Origin: Clostridium frigoris
GTDB taxonomy: Bacteria; Bacillota; Clostridia; Clostridiales; Clostridiaceae
Assembly: GCF_018861865.1 (NCBI RefSeq)
Contig: NZ_JAHLDV010000031.1
Location: forward strand, 1-44,355
DNA: 44,355 nt
Direction: 5' to 3'
The notes under the pieces were generated by a model. The model saw only the letters and a program-made list of their open reading frames with translations, was not told the origin of the DNA and did no database searches. Shown here piece by piece: positions 16,088-23,741 of this stretch (position 1 is the stretch's first letter; the number at the start of each line of letters is the position of its first letter). A program made the position numbers and the translations under genes.

Positions 16088-16990
16088 ATGATGGATGCAA
16101 TATTAAGTGTAAGAATAAGTGATGAGTTAAAACAAAAGTTTAATGAATTAGCTCAAAGTGAGGGCATAAACAATAAAGAATTTATGGAGCAAGTAGTTAA
16201 ATACTATGAATTAAATAGAGCAAGAGAAGAAGACAGTACTATGTCATCCGATATAAATGAATTACAAACAATAACAAGTAGAATTTCTGAGATATATATA
16301 AATATAGTCGAAAGAAATAGTATAAAAAGCTTAGAGGCAAAAAATGTTCATAAGAATGAACTAGTAGACAAAGAAAAAGAGGTTCAAAAGCTTTACGAAA
16401 ACATCATTTCATTAAAAGAACAGAAAAAAGAAGAAAGCAAGAAAATTAACTTGCTTGAAAAAGAACAATCCGATAATAAACATATTGTTAAGGAATTACT
16501 GGAAAATACTAAAAGTTTGAAAACGCTAAATAACATGCAAGGTGAAAAAATATTAAAACTAAATGAAACCAATGAAAAATATATTAAATATAAAGACGAA
16601 ATCTTAGTCCTAAAAACAGAACTTGGTAAACTAACAAATGAGAATATACAATTAAAACAGGACTTATCAAATAAAAATGAGGAAACTACAAAATTAACAA
16701 ACCAGGTAAATGAATCAAATCAAATTAATAAGAATAATATAGATGAGTTAGAGAGAAAATCTAAACTAGACATTGAAATGCAAAAAGAAAGAGCAATTTT
16801 TCAAATGGACAAAGAGCTTTTAAAATTAAAAGAGCAACAACAATTAAAGATTCAAGAATTACAAGAAAGCTTTAATGAACGAATTAATAAATTACTAAAA
16901 GAAAAAGAGGAAGCTGCAGAGAAATTTAGAAATATGGTTTCAGAAATAAATAAAGCTCGAACTGAGCAGATTAGTATTAAAGAAAAGTAG
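16088..16990 (+). CDS. RHH-like DNA-binding protein with long coiled coil
   Basis: This protein has 300 residues (299 if the ATG at 16091 is used; both fit the AGAGG ribosome binding site). Residues about 3-45 (AILSVRISDELKQKFNELAQ, then GINNKEFMEQVVKYYE) fit a ribbon-helix-helix domain: one beta strand, then two helices. From about residue 85 to the end the protein is almost continuous heptad coiled coil (KEQKKEESKKINLLEKEQ, LGKLTNENIQLKQDLSNK, LLKLKEQQQLKIQELQESF). The layout recalls KfrA-type plasmid proteins (DNA-binding head plus coiled-coil tail), but the head is different. The repeats immediately upstream are candidate binding sites. Function unknown. Confidence 0.65.
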   Translation: MMDAILSVRISDELKQKFNELAQSEGINNKEFMEQVVKYYELNRAREEDSTMSSDINELQTITSRISEIYINIVERNSIKSLEAKNVHKNELVDKEKEVQKLYENIISLKEQKKEESKKINLLEKEQSDNKHIVKELLENTKSLKTLNNMQGEKILKLNETNEKYIKYKDEILVLKTELGKLTNENIQLKQDLSNKNEETTKLTNQVNESNQINKNNIDELERKSKLDIEMQKERAIFQMDKELLKLKEQQQLKIQELQESFNERINKLLKEKEEAAEKFRNMVSEINKARTEQISIKEK

Positions 16991-17061
16991 CCTCATTAAT
17001 ATGTCAAACAGTTATAGAACAGAACATAATAAAAAAGATAAATATTAAAGGAGCATAACAT

Positions 17062-17472
17062 ATGGTTAAATCAATTATGAAAGACATATTCTTTCTTAAT
17101 CAAAAATCAGAACTTGCTACAAAAGCAGATGTTCAGGTGATACAGGATTTGCTTGATACACTTAAAGCGAATAAAGAAGGTTGTGTAGGAATGGCAGCTA
17201 ATATGATTGGTGTCAAAAAAAGAATTATTGTAATCAGTATGGGCGATATGAACGTTCCGATGATTAACCCTGTAATAGTGAATAAATCGGGTAAATATGA
17301 AACAGAAGAAGGATGTCTTTCACTTATAGGTGTTAGAAAAACTAATAGATTCAAAGAGCTAGAAGTAGAGTATTTTGATTCAGGATTTAAGAAGCGAAGG
17401 GGAAAATACTCAGGATGGATTGCTCAAATCATTCAACATGAAGTAGACCATTGTGATGGTATAGTCATATAG
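17062..17472 (+). CDS. def: Peptide deformylase-like metallohydrolase, variant motif 1
   Basis: This 136-residue protein has deformylase motif 2 (EEGCLSL, metal-binding Cys) and motif 3 (QHEVDH, the HExxH metal site and catalytic Glu). Motif 1, normally GxGxAAxQ, reads CVGMAANM, so the catalytic-type Gln is Met (about residue 48) and the first Gly is Cys. I recall this short variant in other gut and soil clostridia. It may be a second deformylase or have a changed substrate; a housekeeping copy would be expected elsewhere. AAAGGAG precedes the ATG. It is a single gene with no fmt partner. Confidence 0.82.
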   Translation: MVKSIMKDIFFLNQKSELATKADVQVIQDLLDTLKANKEGCVGMAANMIGVKKRIIVISMGDMNVPMINPVIVNKSGKYETEEGCLSLIGVRKTNRFKELEVEYFDSGFKKRRGKYSGWIAQIIQHEVDHCDGIVI

Positions 17473-17691
17473 AAAAAAAGGTAAGAAATCTGTTTAAGGT
17501 GAAATCACAGCAATTAAAGGAAGATTAAGGTGACTGGCATGTTTTGGAAAGAAAATAATGTGTATAATGGAAGACAAATATAATATTACCTATAATCATA
17601 ATTGTTAATGACTTCTATAATATTGTTAATTAAGTCAGTAGTTCTTTATATTGAAGTTTCTTATTTTACTTTTAGTATTGTATAATATCGG

Positions 17692-17780
17692 GCTCTCAAT
17701 GGACAGTGATATAGTTAGGCACGTTCCGACTGCACCATAAAAAACACGAAGATCTAAAATTTAGATCTTCATGTTTTTTT
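17692..17780 (+). ncRNA. Candidate small structured RNA
   Basis: Downstream of TATAAT (17681-17686; the -35 is weak) is a GC-richer segment that can fold with ATGG/CCAT and CAGT/ACTG pairings around an inner GATATAGTTAGGCACGTTCC part, followed directly by an intrinsic terminator. Total predicted length is about 90 nt. It does not match the purine, preQ1, fluoride or THF riboswitch patterns I can recall. No protein gene follows before the terminator, so a free-standing RNA is more likely than a cis leader. Confidence 0.35.
17742..17780. terminator. Strong terminator
   Basis: GAAGATCTAAA / TTTAGATCTTC stem extended by flanking A and T runs; ends in TTTTTTT on the plus strand and is A-rich on the other side, so it can act in both directions. 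Confidence 0.8.
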
Positions 17781-18014
17781 AGTTTGTAATGAATTAGAGA
17801 CGAGGTTTATACAACAGAAATTTTATTTAGCATTTATATCCAATACAGAAGTTCAATTAGTTAAAAAATTTATAATAATCTTACAATTATACTATAAAAT
17901 TCTAAATAAGTAAATCAAATTACAGACAAAATTGACTAAATTGTTACTATATGATATTGTAATTAAGAATATACATATTTAGTTTTTATAAATATCAAAA
18001 CAAAAGGAGTTATA

Positions 18015-19535
18015 ATGAAATTTGAATATAAAACACTTGCTAATATTAGACACAAAGTTTTTACGGCTGTAAGTAAGATGGCTTTTGAAGACAATTTAAA
18101 AGAAATGGGAAATATTCCATATGAGATTGTTCCTGGAGATGTGGGTAAGTTTAGAGAAAATACATTTCTTGAAAGAGCAATAGTTAGTGAGCGAATCCGT
18201 TTGGCAATGGGACTAAATTTAAGATTAAGTGATAAATCAAGAGCAATTACGGAAGGATTAGAGGAGGCAACAAAACCTTCAAAATATTATGAACCACCAC
18301 TTGTAAATATTATAAAGTTTGCTTGTAATTCTTGTCCAACAAATAGCTATGAAGTTACAAATATGTGCCGTGGCTGCCTAGCGCATCCTTGTGTAGAAGT
18401 TTGTCCTAAAGGTGCAGTTAGTATAGCCAATGGGAAAAGTGTTATTGATCAGGAAAAATGTATAAAGTGTGGTTTATGCGCTAAAGCGTGTCCATATTCA
18501 GCAATAATAAAACATGAGCGCCCGTGTGCTATGGCATGTGGAGTTGATGCAATATATACAGATGAATATGGTAGAGCATCAATAGATTATAGTAAATGTG
18601 TTAGCTGTGGAATGTGTTTGGTAAATTGTCCTTTTGGAGCAATATCTGATAAAAGCCAAATATTTCAACTAATTCAGGCAATTAATCAAAAGAAAGAAGT
18701 AATTGCAATTGTAGCTCCATCATATTTGGGGCAGTTTGGTAAAAATGTTGGATTTAACGATTTTAAAAAAGCGATGATTATGCTTGGATTTAAAGATGTT
18801 GTTGAAGTTGCAATTGGTGCAGATATTTGTACTATTGAAGAGGCAAATGATTTTATTAAAAATGTACCTGAAAAGCTTTCATTTATGGGTACATCATGCT
18901 GCCCTTCATGGTCTGCTATGGCTAAAAATTTATATCCGCAGTATGCCGAAAATATTTCAATGACTTTGACTCCAATGGTTTTTGCAGCTCGATTTGTGAG
19001 AGAAAAACATAAAGATGCACAAATTGTTTTTGTTGGACCATGTAGCGCGAAAAAATTAGAAGCTTCCAGAAAAAGCGTAAAAAGTGAAGTGGATTTTGTA
19101 ATTACATTTGAAGAATTATCTGGAATGTTAGAAGCCAAAGAAGTAGAAATAATTGGTACAGATATAAGCTTGAGTAATGAAGCAACTGCGTCAGGAAGAG
19201 GCTTTGCGGTTGCCGGTGGAGTTGCTAAGGCTGTATCTGATTTGATAAAAAAAGAACATCCAGGGCGAGAAGTGAAGATTAAAGCTGCAAATGGGCTGAG
19301 AGAATGTAGAGAGATGTGTAATGATGCCATAAAAGGAAAGTATGATGGATATCTCCTTGAGGGAATGGGTTGTCCAGGTGGCTGTGTAGCTGGAGCTGGA
19401 TGCATTGTCAAACCTAACATGTCTGGTTTTCAAGTTAAACAAGCAATTAAAAATTCTGAGCTTAAGATTTCAGATGAGTCTAAATATGCTGATAAGATTT
19501 ACTTGTTAGATGAAAAAAATCTAAAGGAAGAATAG
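18015..19535 (+). CDS. Monomeric [FeFe]-hydrogenase (group B-like)
   Basis: This 506-residue iron-sulfur enzyme interconverts H2 with protons and electrons. Ferredoxin-like clusters are at about 107-205 (CRGCLAHPCVEVCP, CIKCGLCAKACP, CVSCGMCLVNCP, with an extra CAMACG). The H-cluster domain has L1 TSCCPSW, L2 as GPCSAKK (not the usual MPCxxKK) and L3 EGMGCPGGCVAGAG (not the group A form). These changes fit the group B, CpIII-like branch. There is no signal peptide and no N-terminal 2Fe-2S domain, so it is cytoplasmic and probably ferredoxin-linked. AAAGGAG precedes the ATG; a terminator follows the stop. No maturation genes are nearby. Confidence 0.9.
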   Translation: MKFEYKTLANIRHKVFTAVSKMAFEDNLKEMGNIPYEIVPGDVGKFRENTFLERAIVSERIRLAMGLNLRLSDKSRAITEGLEEATKPSKYYEPPLVNIIKFACNSCPTNSYEVTNMCRGCLAHPCVEVCPKGAVSIANGKSVIDQEKCIKCGLCAKACPYSAIIKHERPCAMACGVDAIYTDEYGRASIDYSKCVSCGMCLVNCPFGAISDKSQIFQLIQAINQKKEVIAIVAPSYLGQFGKNVGFNDFKKAMIMLGFKDVVEVAIGADICTIEEANDFIKNVPEKLSFMGTSCCPSWSAMAKNLYPQYAENISMTLTPMVFAARFVREKHKDAQIVFVGPCSAKKLEASRKSVKSEVDFVITFEELSGMLEAKEVEIIGTDISLSNEATASGRGFAVAGGVAKAVSDLIKKEHPGREVKIKAANGLRECREMCNDAIKGKYDGYLLEGMGCPGGCVAGAGCIVKPNMSGFQVKQAIKNSELKISDESKYADKIYLLDEKNLKEE

Positions 19536-19545
19536 AAAATTAATG

Positions 19546-19588
19546 ATCCAGTTGGAGTGAAATAAATTCACTTTGACTGGATTTTTTT
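19546..19588 (+). terminator. Intrinsic terminator after hydrogenase gene
   Basis: ATCCAGT...ACTGGAT with inner GAGTGAA/TTCACTT pairing, then a 7-T tract. Confidence 0.88.
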
Positions 19589-20168
19589 AATTAAAAGATA
19601 TGAGGAGATTATATGCAATTTTGCGTAATAGGTTATTATAGTCTAAGTTAGATAGCAAGAGATTAGAGGTTATAATTAACGCAGCCACGAGTGGATTAAG
19701 CTTTGAAATTTAAAGAGGTATGTCTTAGTGTTTATATGAAGTACGAAGCAATAGATTTATGGATCGAATTAGAGATTAAGTAGGATATGAGCAGTAGGAG
19801 GTCTTATAATGTGCAAGAAATTCAAATAAAGCATAAATCAGTTTTTTTCTATTTAAAGAACTGTTTTATTTGTAAATTCTATCTAGATAGCATACAATTT
19901 TATTATATTGGCTACATATTTAAGTCTTTCTTATTAGTCTTTCTTATTAGTCTATGTTAAAATTAATAAAGGCTATATAAATAGAATTGATTTTAGATAT
20001 TCTATAAGCGAAGAAGTCTAACGTGGTTAATTTGCCACAATTAATATATAGAATAAGAAAAATACTCAATGACTTGCTAAACATCTGAATGCTATGAAAA
20101 TAATTAAAAGTAGCTTTCAAAAATAACAAGTTAAAAAGGCAGTATAAATTTAAAGGATGGTGTATTAA
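19589..20168. pseudogene. Degenerate stretch, possible gene remnants
   Basis: No intact gene. Plus-strand fragments with coding character are interrupted by stops: one after a GAGGAG site at about 19600 (LDSKRLEVIINAATSGLSFEI) and one around 19737 (MKYEAIDLWIELEIK). They are in different frames and too short to identify. They could be relics of one decayed gene, or chance. The later part, about 19830-20160, is plain AT-rich DNA leading to the ClpX-like gene. Confidence 0.3.
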
Positions 20169-21422
20169 ATGTTAAATAAACGTAATATAGTAATAAAACC
20201 ACAGCAAGAAGAGGAAATTCACGAAAATATAATGCCAGAAGAAACAAGGGTAACAATAACACCAAAAATAATAAAAGAACTATTAGATCAGTCTATAATA
20301 GGCCAAGAAGGCGCTAAAATAGAGTTATCTATAGAATTACATAATCATATGATAAGAATTGCAACCGGTATAGATATAGAAAAGCATAATATATTACTAA
20401 CTGGACCAACAGGTACTGGAAAAACTTTACTAGCCAAAAAATTATCAGAGATTGCTCAAGTACCATTTGTTATTGGTGATGCTACAAGTTTGACCGAGGC
20501 TGGATATGTTGGTGATGATATTGAGAGTATGATATATTCACTTTTAGTAAGGGCAGATGGCGATATTGAACTTGCCCAGAAAGGAATTATATTTATTGAT
20601 GAACTTGATAAGATAGCTAAAAAGGGTGAGACCATGACTATTACAAGAGACGTATCAGGTGAAGGAGTTCAGCAAGGGTTACTTAAGATGGTTGAAGGTA
20701 GCATTGTTAGAGTGCCAGAAGGTGGAGGGCGTAAAAATCCCACAAGTAAAATGATTGAAATAAATACAACTAATATTTTATTTATCGCAGGTGGATCTTT
20801 TGATGGTATTGAAACTATTGTAGAAAATCGTCTTAAATTTAGTCCAAATAATAGATTAAAACAGTTTAGTAAGCCAGGAGTTGTTAGAACATTAGGATTT
20901 AATGTATCTAGCACTGTAGAATCAACTGTAAAGAATTATGAAAAAGATTATGAATATACAAAGTATCTTAGATCTAACATAATTAAAAAAGATTTGCAGG
21001 AATTTGGATTGATTCCTGAGTTACTTGGTAGATTTCAAGTATTGTCAAATTTAGATCCATTATCAAGAGATAATCTTATTGAGGTACTTAAGCTTGATAC
21101 TAGTGTATTTGAACAGTATAGAAAGATATTTTCTTATTTGGGTAAAACTCTTAAGTTTAACGATAATTGCTTTGAAGCAATTGCAGATATTGCTATTGAA
21201 GAAAAGATGGGTGCTAGAGGACTCGTTAGTATTGTTTCAAGAGTTTTAAGAGATTTAAGATATGATGCCCCTTCAGAAGACACTAAAGATTACTATATTG
21301 ACAAAGATTATATACTTAATGTTTATGGTAAGATAAATAAAGATTTACCTATAAAAACTGATATAGAAGTTAAAGTAGAATCACAAGTAGCAGTTGAATC
21401 ATTAGAAACTTCAAACCAATAG
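20169..21422 (+). CDS. ClpX-like AAA+ unfoldase lacking the zinc-binding domain
   Basis: This 417-residue protein has the ClpX AAA+ core: Walker A GPTGTGKT (about 79), pore-loop GYVGDD, Walker B IIFIDELDKI (about 139), the RDVSGEGVQQGLLKMVEG stretch, sensor/arginine region ELLGRF, and a small domain with KMGARGLVSIV. An LGF tripeptide at about 241-243 is in the position of the ClpP-docking IGF loop, so partnership with ClpP is plausible. The N-terminal four-cysteine zinc domain of canonical ClpX is missing; residues 1-35 have no Cys. It stands alone, not next to clpP or tig, so it is probably a paralogue of the housekeeping ClpX. Confidence 0.85.
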   Translation: MLNKRNIVIKPQQEEEIHENIMPEETRVTITPKIIKELLDQSIIGQEGAKIELSIELHNHMIRIATGIDIEKHNILLTGPTGTGKTLLAKKLSEIAQVPFVIGDATSLTEAGYVGDDIESMIYSLLVRADGDIELAQKGIIFIDELDKIAKKGETMTITRDVSGEGVQQGLLKMVEGSIVRVPEGGGRKNPTSKMIEINTTNILFIAGGSFDGIETIVENRLKFSPNNRLKQFSKPGVVRTLGFNVSSTVESTVKNYEKDYEYTKYLRSNIIKKDLQEFGLIPELLGRFQVLSNLDPLSRDNLIEVLKLDTSVFEQYRKIFSYLGKTLKFNDNCFEAIADIAIEEKMGARGLVSIVSRVLRDLRYDAPSEDTKDYYIDKDYILNVYGKINKDLPIKTDIEVKVESQVAVESLETSNQ

Positions 21423-21493
21423 TATTATTATACTGACAGTATTATTTAGGTACTCTCATATATTAAATACTTGTTTAGTATATATGCTCAATA

Positions 21494-21545
21494 AAATAAG
21501 TTTACAATCATTAAATTAAAATGATTGCAGACTTATTTTTTTATA
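21494..21545 (+). terminator. Intrinsic terminator after ClpX-like gene
   Basis: AAATAAGT...CAATCATT pairs with AATGATTG...ACTTATTT, then a run of T. Confidence 0.82.
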
Positions 21546-21669
21546 AATATACTTAACGGCTCTTTGCAAATTGCCACTTTAAGTTAGATATGTACTTTGA
21601 TTTTATTATTGGTAGTAACTCGGATGGGATAAGAAGTAAAAAAACGAGATAAAAATAAAGGAGATTATT

Positions 21670-22395
21670 ATGAAAAGAATTGCAATAATATCAGATATTC
21701 ATGGAAATTTACCAGCACTAGAAGCAGTATTTAAAGATATTAGTGATAGAGGAATTAAAACTATTTATTGTCTTGGAGATTTAGCTGGGAAAGGTCCTAG
21801 TTCTGCAGAAGTGGTAGATAAAATCAGAGAACGTTGTGAAGTTGTAATTAAAGGTAATTGGGATTATTACATGTCTGAAGAATACAATGAACCTTTAATG
21901 TGGCATAAAAACAAATTAGGAGTTGAAAGGTTAAAATATATGAAAGAGTTACCCATATACAAGGAATTTTATATAAGTGGAAAATTATCAAGGTTATGTC
22001 ATGCTTCTCCAAATGATCTTTTTCATCGAGTTTATCTTTCAACCGAGCAAAGCGAACGAATGAAATTGTTTACTCCGACGCCAACTCTAGCTATTGAAGC
22101 AGATGTAGTTGGATATGGAGATATACATAAAGCACACATAGATACTTTCAACGGAAAAACTACTTTTAATGTTGGAAGTGTTGGTAACCCATTGGACATA
22201 ACCCAATCCTCATATGGAATAATTGAGGGTAAAATTAACGATAAAAATAAATCATCATTTCTTATATCTCTTGTTAGGGTACCATACAATATAAATTTAG
22301 CTATCAAACATGCTAGAGTAACAGACATGCCAGATAAGGAAGAATATATTAACGAATTAAAAACGGCAATATATCGAGGGCATAATACTAAATAA
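21670..22395 (+). CDS. Calcineurin-like metallophosphoesterase (YfcE type)
   Basis: This 241-residue protein has phosphoesterase motifs in order: SDIHGNLPAL (D and H metal ligands), CLGDLAGKGP, KGNWDYY (usually GNHD or GNHE), CHASPND, GYGDIHKAH (usually GHTH) and NVGSVGNP. The general fold and first metal site are clear. The GNxD His and one His of the GHTH motif are altered, so the second metal site or substrate may differ. It is cytosolic. AAGGAG precedes the ATG. Single gene. Confidence 0.85.
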   Translation: MKRIAIISDIHGNLPALEAVFKDISDRGIKTIYCLGDLAGKGPSSAEVVDKIRERCEVVIKGNWDYYMSEEYNEPLMWHKNKLGVERLKYMKELPIYKEFYISGKLSRLCHASPNDLFHRVYLSTEQSERMKLFTPTPTLAIEADVVGYGDIHKAHIDTFNGKTTFNVGSVGNPLDITQSSYGIIEGKINDKNKSSFLISLVRVPYNINLAIKHARVTDMPDKEEYINELKTAIYRGHNTK

Positions 22396-22449
22396 TATTA
22401 ATGGTATTTTCTCATAACAAATTCAAACTAAAACCCATTAGACCTGATT

Positions 22450-22818
22450 TTAGTGAAACATACCAAAAATTGCACCTGAAATAAAAGGTATTAGCCAAAT
22501 AATCCACACAATAATACTAAATTTATGGAAATTAACCTTAGCTTTTTCATCATTTTTAATTAAAACAATTGTAGCCCAAAGTGCATGAAAAAGCATGAGA
22601 ATTATTGCTAATAAACCTGTTACACCATGGAAGTTAATTTGAAAACCCTCGTTAACAATTTTACTCATAAGTGTTGTTCCTAAGGTATCGAATACTAACC
22701 CTAAGTAAAAAACTAGCAAATGCCATTTTTTTAATTCACCTTGTTTTTTTTCACTCCATACACCTATTGTATAAAGTATAAGTGCTAACGTAATAGACAT
22801 AATTGCACAAATTAACAT
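22450..22818 (-). CDS. HsmA/TIGR03987 family membrane protein
   Basis: This 122-residue protein has four membrane segments (about 3-20, 30-48, 60-85, 98-120) and family-type WHLLVFYLGLVFDTLGTTLM and GVTGLLAIILMLFHALWAT stretches. The biochemical role of this family is poorly defined. It lies head-to-tail downstream of a TetR gene on the same strand. A TGAAC-AAT-GTTCA palindrome at 22863-22875, identical to one upstream of the TetR gene, indicates that this TetR protein controls it. Confidence 0.82.
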   Translation of the reverse strand: MLICAIMSITLALILYTIGVWSEKKQGELKKWHLLVFYLGLVFDTLGTTLMSKIVNEGFQINFHGVTGLLAIILMLFHALWATIVLIKNDEKAKVNFHKFSIIVWIIWLIPFISGAIFGMFH

Positions 22819-22862
22819 AATAATACCTCCTAAATTATAGTTTGCTATAATTTAATTTCATG

Positions 22863-22875
22863 TGAACAATGTTCA
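22863..22875. promoter_or_regulatory. TetR operator upstream of HsmA-family gene
   Basis: Perfect palindrome TGAACAATGTTCA (5-bp arms, AAT centre), 45 nt before the HsmA-family start codon. Confidence 0.7.
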
Positions 22876-22916
22876 TTTAATGTTAAAAAAATTACTTATA
22901 TCAATACTTGTAAAGA

Positions 22917-23471
22917 TTAAAGTAATTCTTTAAGAATAATTTCAAAGGATGAATACTTAAAGACGGGCATTTGCACCATTGTAATATAATTCATTAATAT
23001 AAATTTAGCTGTTTCATAGGAATTTAATTTAAGATTAATTTTATTATTTCCTTCTTCTTTTAATAAAATTTTTTCTATCATAATTACTAATTTTTCTATA
23101 TAAATATTTTGTTTTTCTAAGCTTTTTTTAATGCAGTCAGGATTTTCGTAAAGTTCGGGTTTAAGCCACACTTCTTTAAAAGTTTTAATGAAAATGCTTA
23201 GTTTATTAAATATTTCATTCAATTTATTATATAATGTATCATCTGAATTCAATATATCTTCAAGTATGTAGAAGTGCTCTTTCCAATAATCAGTCATCAT
23301 ATTAATGATAAGTTCTTCTTTATTTGAATAATAATTATATATAGTACCAAGTGCTATACCACATTTGCTTGATAAATTTCTCATGCTAAACTTCGTGTAT
23401 CCTTCATTGTATAAAATTTCTTTTGCTTTGTTTAATATAAGCTGCTCTGGATTTTCAATTATTTTTGACAA
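22917..23471 (-). CDS. TetR/AcrR-family repressor
   Basis: This 184-residue regulator has an N-terminal HTH (about 8-55; ILYNEGYTKFSMRNLSSKCGIALGTIYNYYSNKEELI) typical of TetR, and a helical ligand/dimer domain after that. The TTG at 23471 is preferred because AGAAGG ends 8 nt upstream; the GTG at 23480 overlaps the ribosome binding site. Identical palindromes upstream of itself and of the HsmA-family membrane gene suggest autorepression and control of that gene. The ligand is unknown, possibly a membrane-active compound. Confidence 0.88.
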   Translation of the reverse strand: MSKIIENPEQLILNKAKEILYNEGYTKFSMRNLSSKCGIALGTIYNYYSNKEELIINMMTDYWKEHFYILEDILNSDDTLYNKLNEIFNKLSIFIKTFKEVWLKPELYENPDCIKKSLEKQNIYIEKLVIMIEKILLKEEGNNKINLKLNSYETAKFILMNYITMVQMPVFKYSSFEIILKELL

Positions 23472-23507
23472 ACATAACACCTTCTAAAATAAATTATAAA
23501 GCTCACG

Positions 23508-23520
23508 TGAACAATGTTCA
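23508..23520. promoter_or_regulatory. TetR operator upstream of its own gene
   Basis: TGAACAATGTTCA, identical to the site at 22863-22875, 37 nt before the TTG start. Confidence 0.7.
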
Positions 23521-23741
23521 TTATAAAATAATTAAACCTACTTGTCAATATAATCTTATCCTTATTGTATAAAGGAGCAAAATGGTTTTTATGAAAAAGT
23601 TTTTGGTAGTATACTAATGTTGGAAAAGATTATTTATATGAATGATAAAAAGCAAACTTATAATAATAATAATAAATATTAAAAATAGTGCTTTTAAAAA
23701 AGGTAATCGAAGAATAAATAAAGTTTAAGGAGAGAAAATTT

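Larger units (their letters stand above)
17473..18014. other. Intergenic region with candidate small RNA
   Basis: No protein gene seen. A stretch of clearly higher GC (about 17689-17737) lies between a TATAAT (17681-17686) and a strong terminator (17742-17780). The rest, up to the hydrogenase ribosome binding site, is AT-rich and holds that gene's promoter, which I could not define. Confidence 0.5.

Noticed and set aside
17692-17780. Known riboswitch class
   Set aside because: It lacks the core motifs of the purine, preQ1-I, fluoride and THF classes, and no gene follows in cis before the terminator.
18686-19420. Long minus-strand open frame across the hydrogenase gene
   Set aside because: It is antisense to a clear [FeFe]-hydrogenase, has no ribosome binding site, and its translation is low-complexity Ser/Ile/Phe text typical of a shadow frame.
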